From assembly GCA_022497155.1 (NCBI GenBank), contig MU385729.1:186001-250000 (forward strand): a stretch of DNA of 64,000 nt, given 5' to 3'. Below the pieces are notes generated by a model. The model was not told where the DNA came from, did not search any database, and worked only from the letters and a program-made list of their open reading frames with translations. Positions within the stretch are counted from its first letter, which is position 1. Each line of letters begins with the position of its first letter. Positions 60,781 through 64,000 of this stretch are shown in pieces. The DNA comes from Whalleya microplaca. Lineage: Eukaryota > Ascomycota > Sordariomycetes > Xylariales > Xylariaceae. The translations under genes and the position numbers were made by a program.

Positions 60781-61038
60781 GTGGAGTACAGGGCTTTCAG
60801 GAACTGTAGTATGTAGATGGCTATTTATTCACTCTCTCATGAGGTGAAGCTGTGATGGGTCATGATTGGTCATGCCGAGCCATCGACCATCGAAAATGGT
60901 TTGATCCTGCCTGATTCTCCATCCATCATGACTATCAATTGACGCTGCCCGCATCAATACGCTGGCTGTCTTCGACCAACGCTCTTCGCCTTGAATCAAA
61001 AACGTGGCCAGTTTACATTCAACAGACGAGTCTAAAAC

Positions 61039-61533
61039 ATGGCATCAGGTCAATTCTTCGACCCCTTGACGCTCCTGCGAGTAACGCCGTTAGTCGCCTC
61101 ATCGGCATCGCTATGGCTCGCAGTGGAGGAACACCGCTACCTGAACATCTTTCTGCTATTGAAAGACCGATCGAAAGTCAACGAGATCCTGCCGAGCTAC
61201 TTCGAGAAGTTCTTCTACACCACTTTCCCCTACCTTCTCTCCACCTTCGGGATCACGATCGCCACGGGCGTCACGAACTTCTACTCGAGGCCTAACAAGG
61301 CCCTGCCTTGGTATGCTGCCGGGACGGCACTCACGCTCGCGCACTTTGCCTTTGTCCCCGGGGTCATGTGGAAGGTCAAGGCCACCATAGAGGCGAAGCC
61401 GGAGCCGAATGGCTCCGGTGCCGATGAGGTGAAGAGATGGCTGGCCGTTCATCGTGTTCGGTCCATCTTTGCCGATTTTCCAGCGTGGGCGTGTTTCTTC
61501 ATCGCCGTCTTGAAGTCTTTAAAGTCGATCTAG
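61039..61533 (+). CDS. Small integral membrane protein, DUF1772-like
   Basis: Single exon, 164 aa, ATG with a good AAACATGGC context. Four hydrophobic segments: LRVTPLVASSASLWLAV, YLLSTFGITIATGVTNF, YAAGTALTLAHFAFVPGV and ADFPAWACFFIAVLKSL. The spacing, the TGVTNF..RP sequence and the conserved-looking HRVRSIFADFPAW near the end fit fungal DUF1772 proteins, a family that includes anthrone oxygenases of aromatic polyketide pathways. No polyketide synthase is nearby, so an oxygenase function cannot be inferred. It could be another small membrane family. Confidence 0.75.
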   Translation: MASGQFFDPLTLLRVTPLVASSASLWLAVEEHRYLNIFLLLKDRSKVNEILPSYFEKFFYTTFPYLLSTFGITIATGVTNFYSRPNKALPWYAAGTALTLAHFAFVPGVMWKVKATIEAKPEPNGSGADEVKRWLAVHRVRSIFADFPAWACFFIAVLKSLKSI

Positions 61534-62805
61534 GTGGCATCCTATATCTGGACTCCTAACAGCACCAAAATGACTTAAGCAGTGTGGGAGGATGGGGTTT
61601 CAACATTTGGTCTCGCGTGTGTGCCTAACGGAGGTGAGATGTCATACTGTTAGGCTTAACTGAGAAAGCCTATATAATTCGTGGATTAGAGCAATAGGGG
61701 GCCGGTCTGTAACAAACGGCGAACAGGGACAAACGCTAGATGATGACTAGGTAGCAATGGTGTGAGGCTTTGGAATATATCTGATTTATCGCTTCGTTGT
61801 GGTACCTCGAATACATATCGAATGTATGAGTAAAGATTACAGGTTTGATGGGTGGGTATAAGTGTAGTCTATCTAAATTAGGTATCTTGTGTGATTGCCT
61901 TGCAGCTCACAAGGGCCTTTCTCAACTACAAAGGGGTAAAGAGGCATAGCGAATGGAGTTACCTACCCAGGTATTTACTTATGTAAGCCATGCTCCATCC
62001 AACTTACCGGCTATGTTGTATTCCTATTGAAGATCTATGAGACCAGCTTCAACTCCCGAGTCATTGCCGTACAAAAGTATACAGTCAAGAATATTATCAG
62101 GAACTAAGGGTGGATGTAATATTACTCCGTAAAATTGAGAAGCCTTTACTAGCCGAAGTCCCCTGATTGGAGGCTAGATGTTCTCACAGGTTGGCCGCGA
62201 ACTGGCCTCCTTCATGAGGGCAACACTTGACATATGCAATAGCCCACAGGCGCATTGAAAGAAGGAATCAATGCTATAGACAAGTGGACAAGTAGACTCG
62301 ATCAGAGAAATTCGCGTCTGTCAAGTCATTATCTAGTGGACATTGGCTGTTGAACGCAATTAGAAGTCTGTTCAATTTATCCATCAATCAACGATGAGGA
62401 CCGCAATTTTCTCGGCAAAGGTTCCCGTGGGCGTAAACAGACGGTCCGTTGGGGTAGCGCGTAGTCGGCATGTACTACCAAATCAGGGCCATCCAGCTTA
62501 ACATTTAACCGTACTTTTAAGACTTTGATCTTAGTCTTCTCGACCTTTGGACCCATTATTATAGTCTATCTGTCCCGCAGAACAACCCCTCCAGGACCCC
62601 ACGAACTCGGAGTAAGGTGGGATGTTCTGCTGTGCTTGTAAAGCCGTACGGCAGTGAACATCCATAGACTTCGGAAAATTCACATTGTATTTTTATCATT
62701 AACGTAATATATAAATAACCCCATGTGCCCTATCCAGTCCCTTTTCCTCCTCATACCAATTCCTAGTCTACATATGCGTAGTTAGCTTCAAGAGAATCAC
62801 CGAAG
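61534..62805. other. Intergenic region and lgd promoter
   Basis: About 1.3 kb. AT-rich, no gene recognised. A TATA-like box at 62708 precedes the dehydratase gene. Confidence 0.6.
62708..62717 (+). promoter_or_regulatory. TATA-like box
   Basis: TATATAAATA lies about 90 bp upstream of the dehydratase ATG, followed by a pyrimidine-rich leader (CCCTTTTCCTCCTC). Confidence 0.45.
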
Positions 62806-64000
62806 ATGCCCGAAATCACAATCACCGGTTGGAGGACTCGGGATGTGCGCTTCCCAACGTCCCTGGACAAGACAGGGTCCGACGCCATGAATACCGCTGG
62901 TGACTACTCCTCTGCATACTGCATTATAGAGACGGACTCGGACTTCAGCGGCCATGGGATGGTACTGAACCCCCTCTCCCTTCATACATCCTTCTGTTAC
63001 GGCTGCTCCTACGCGAGCCACACTCCATCAAGTTTGCATAAACTAACTCTGAACCCTAGACTTTCACAATCGGCCGCGGTAATGACATAGTATGCGCCGC
63101 GATAGACCACCTAGCTGACCGGCTCAAGGGCCGCACGCTCTCATCCCTCGTCTCAAACTGGGGCCAGACCTGGCGGCACCTGGTCAACGACTCGCAGCTG
63201 CGGTGGATCGGGCCCGAGAAAGGCGTGATCCACCTGGCGCTGGGGGCCGTCGTGAACGCAGTCTGGGACCTCTGGGCCAAGGTGCTGGGGAAGCCAGTGT
63301 GGCAGATCGTGGCGGAGATGACGCCGGAGGAGTTCGTGGCCTGCATCGACTTCCGGTACATCACGGACGCGATCACCCCCGATGAAGCTGTGGAGCTGTT
63401 GCGCGCGAGCGAGGCGGGCAAGGCAGACCGCCTGCGCGACGCGCTCAACAGCCGCGCCGTGCCGGCGTACACGACGAGCGCGGGCTGGCTGGGATACGGC
63501 GAGGACAAGATGCGGGCACTGCTGCGCGAGACGCTGGGCAAGGGGTACCGCCACTTCAAGCTGAAGGTGGGCACGAGCGTGGAGGCGGACCGGCGGCGCC
63601 TGGCGATCGCGCGCGACGTCATCGGCTACGACGCCGGCAACGTGCTCATGGTCGACGCCAACCAGGTGTGGAGCGTGCCCGAGGCCATCGAGTGGATGCG
63701 CCAGCTGGCGGACTTCAAGCCCTGGTTCATTGAGGAGCCGACCTCGCCTGACGATATCCTCGGCCACAAGGCCGTGCGTGATGCCCTGAGGCCCTACGGC
63801 ATCGGCGTCGCTACCGGCGAGATGTGCCAGAATCGTGTCGTCTTCAAGCAGCTGCTGATGGCGGGCGCTATCGACGTGTGTCAGATCGACGCGTGCAGGC
63901 TAGGTGGCGTCAACGAGGTCCTGGCCGTGCTGCTCATGGCGAAAAAGTATAATGTGCCTATTGTACCACACTCCGGTGGGGTCGGGCTCCCCGAGTACAC
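62806..64000 (+). CDS. lgd1: L-galactonate dehydratase, partial (3' end outside window)
   Basis: Exon 1 is 62806-62961 (52 aa, MPEITITGWRTRDVRFPTSL). A 98-nt intron (branch-like CTAACTCTG, acceptor CCTAG) precedes exon 2, which runs from 63060 past the window edge. The 365 residues seen match the enolase-superfamily dehydratase of the fungal D-galacturonate pathway (LGD1, GaaB): TFTIGRGNDIV, WIGPEKGVIHLALGA, KGYRHFKLKVG with the catalytic Lys, the metal ligands in LMVDANQVW, FIEEPTSPDD and GVATGEMCQNR, and the His of VPHSGG. It dehydrates L-galactonate to 2-keto-3-deoxy-L-galactonate in the cytosol, letting the fungus use pectin. L-fuconate or L-rhamnonate dehydratase is a less likely alternative. 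The full protein should be about 450 aa. Confidence 0.93.

Overview
This window looks like nuclear DNA of a filamentous ascomycete, probably a Sordariomycete-type mould. The genes carry short introns (mostly 49-98 nt) with GTAAGT/GTATGT-type donors, CTAAC/CTAAT-like branch points and AG acceptors. The proteins include typical filamentous-fungal families: CreC, CreD, a Clr5-domain protein, L-galactonate dehydratase and NmrA-like reductases. I found no rRNA, CRISPR array, convincing tRNA or intact transposon. Exon boundaries were worked out by hand from reading frame, splice consensus and family knowledge, so they are inferences.

Region 1 (1-11 kb) is accessory in character. Four genes sit in AT-richer DNA: an NmrA-like NAD(P)-binding protein, a cytochrome P450, a metallo-beta-lactamase-fold hydrolase resembling quorum-quenching lactonases, and a heavy-metal-tolerance-type ABC half transporter. 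The P450 and the hydrolase are divergent and share a roughly 1 kb promoter holding a perfect 14-bp palindrome. The set resembles a small metabolite-modification, detoxification or export cluster with no visible PKS, NRPS or terpene synthase core. A pair of inverted repeat arms lies at the far left.

Region 2 (11-19 kb) is gene-poor. It has one ORF with a Trp-rich C-terminus and one unrecognised four-exon gene.

Region 3 (19.7-26.4 kb) is housekeeping: alanine aminotransferase with a probable long mitochondrial form, then the proteasome subunit Rpn7 and the mRNA cap methyltransferase Abd1 diverging from a shared promoter.

Region 4 (26.4-31.4 kb) is mostly empty, with one orphan ORF.

Region 5 (31.4-50.5 kb) carries a Clr5-domain protein, an Slm1-type BAR-PH protein, the arrestin CreD, the WD40 protein CreC and the mitochondrial Rho GTPase Gem1. 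CreC and CreD are opposing parts of the ubiquitin arm of carbon catabolite repression, and here they are consecutive recognisable genes on the same strand.

Region 6 (50.5-64 kb) carries a cytosolic-type haem peroxidase, the SUMO ligase Nse2, a disordered protein of unknown function, a small two-segment membrane protein, a DUF1772-like membrane protein, and the 5' part of L-galactonate dehydratase (pectin-sugar catabolism), which runs off the right edge.
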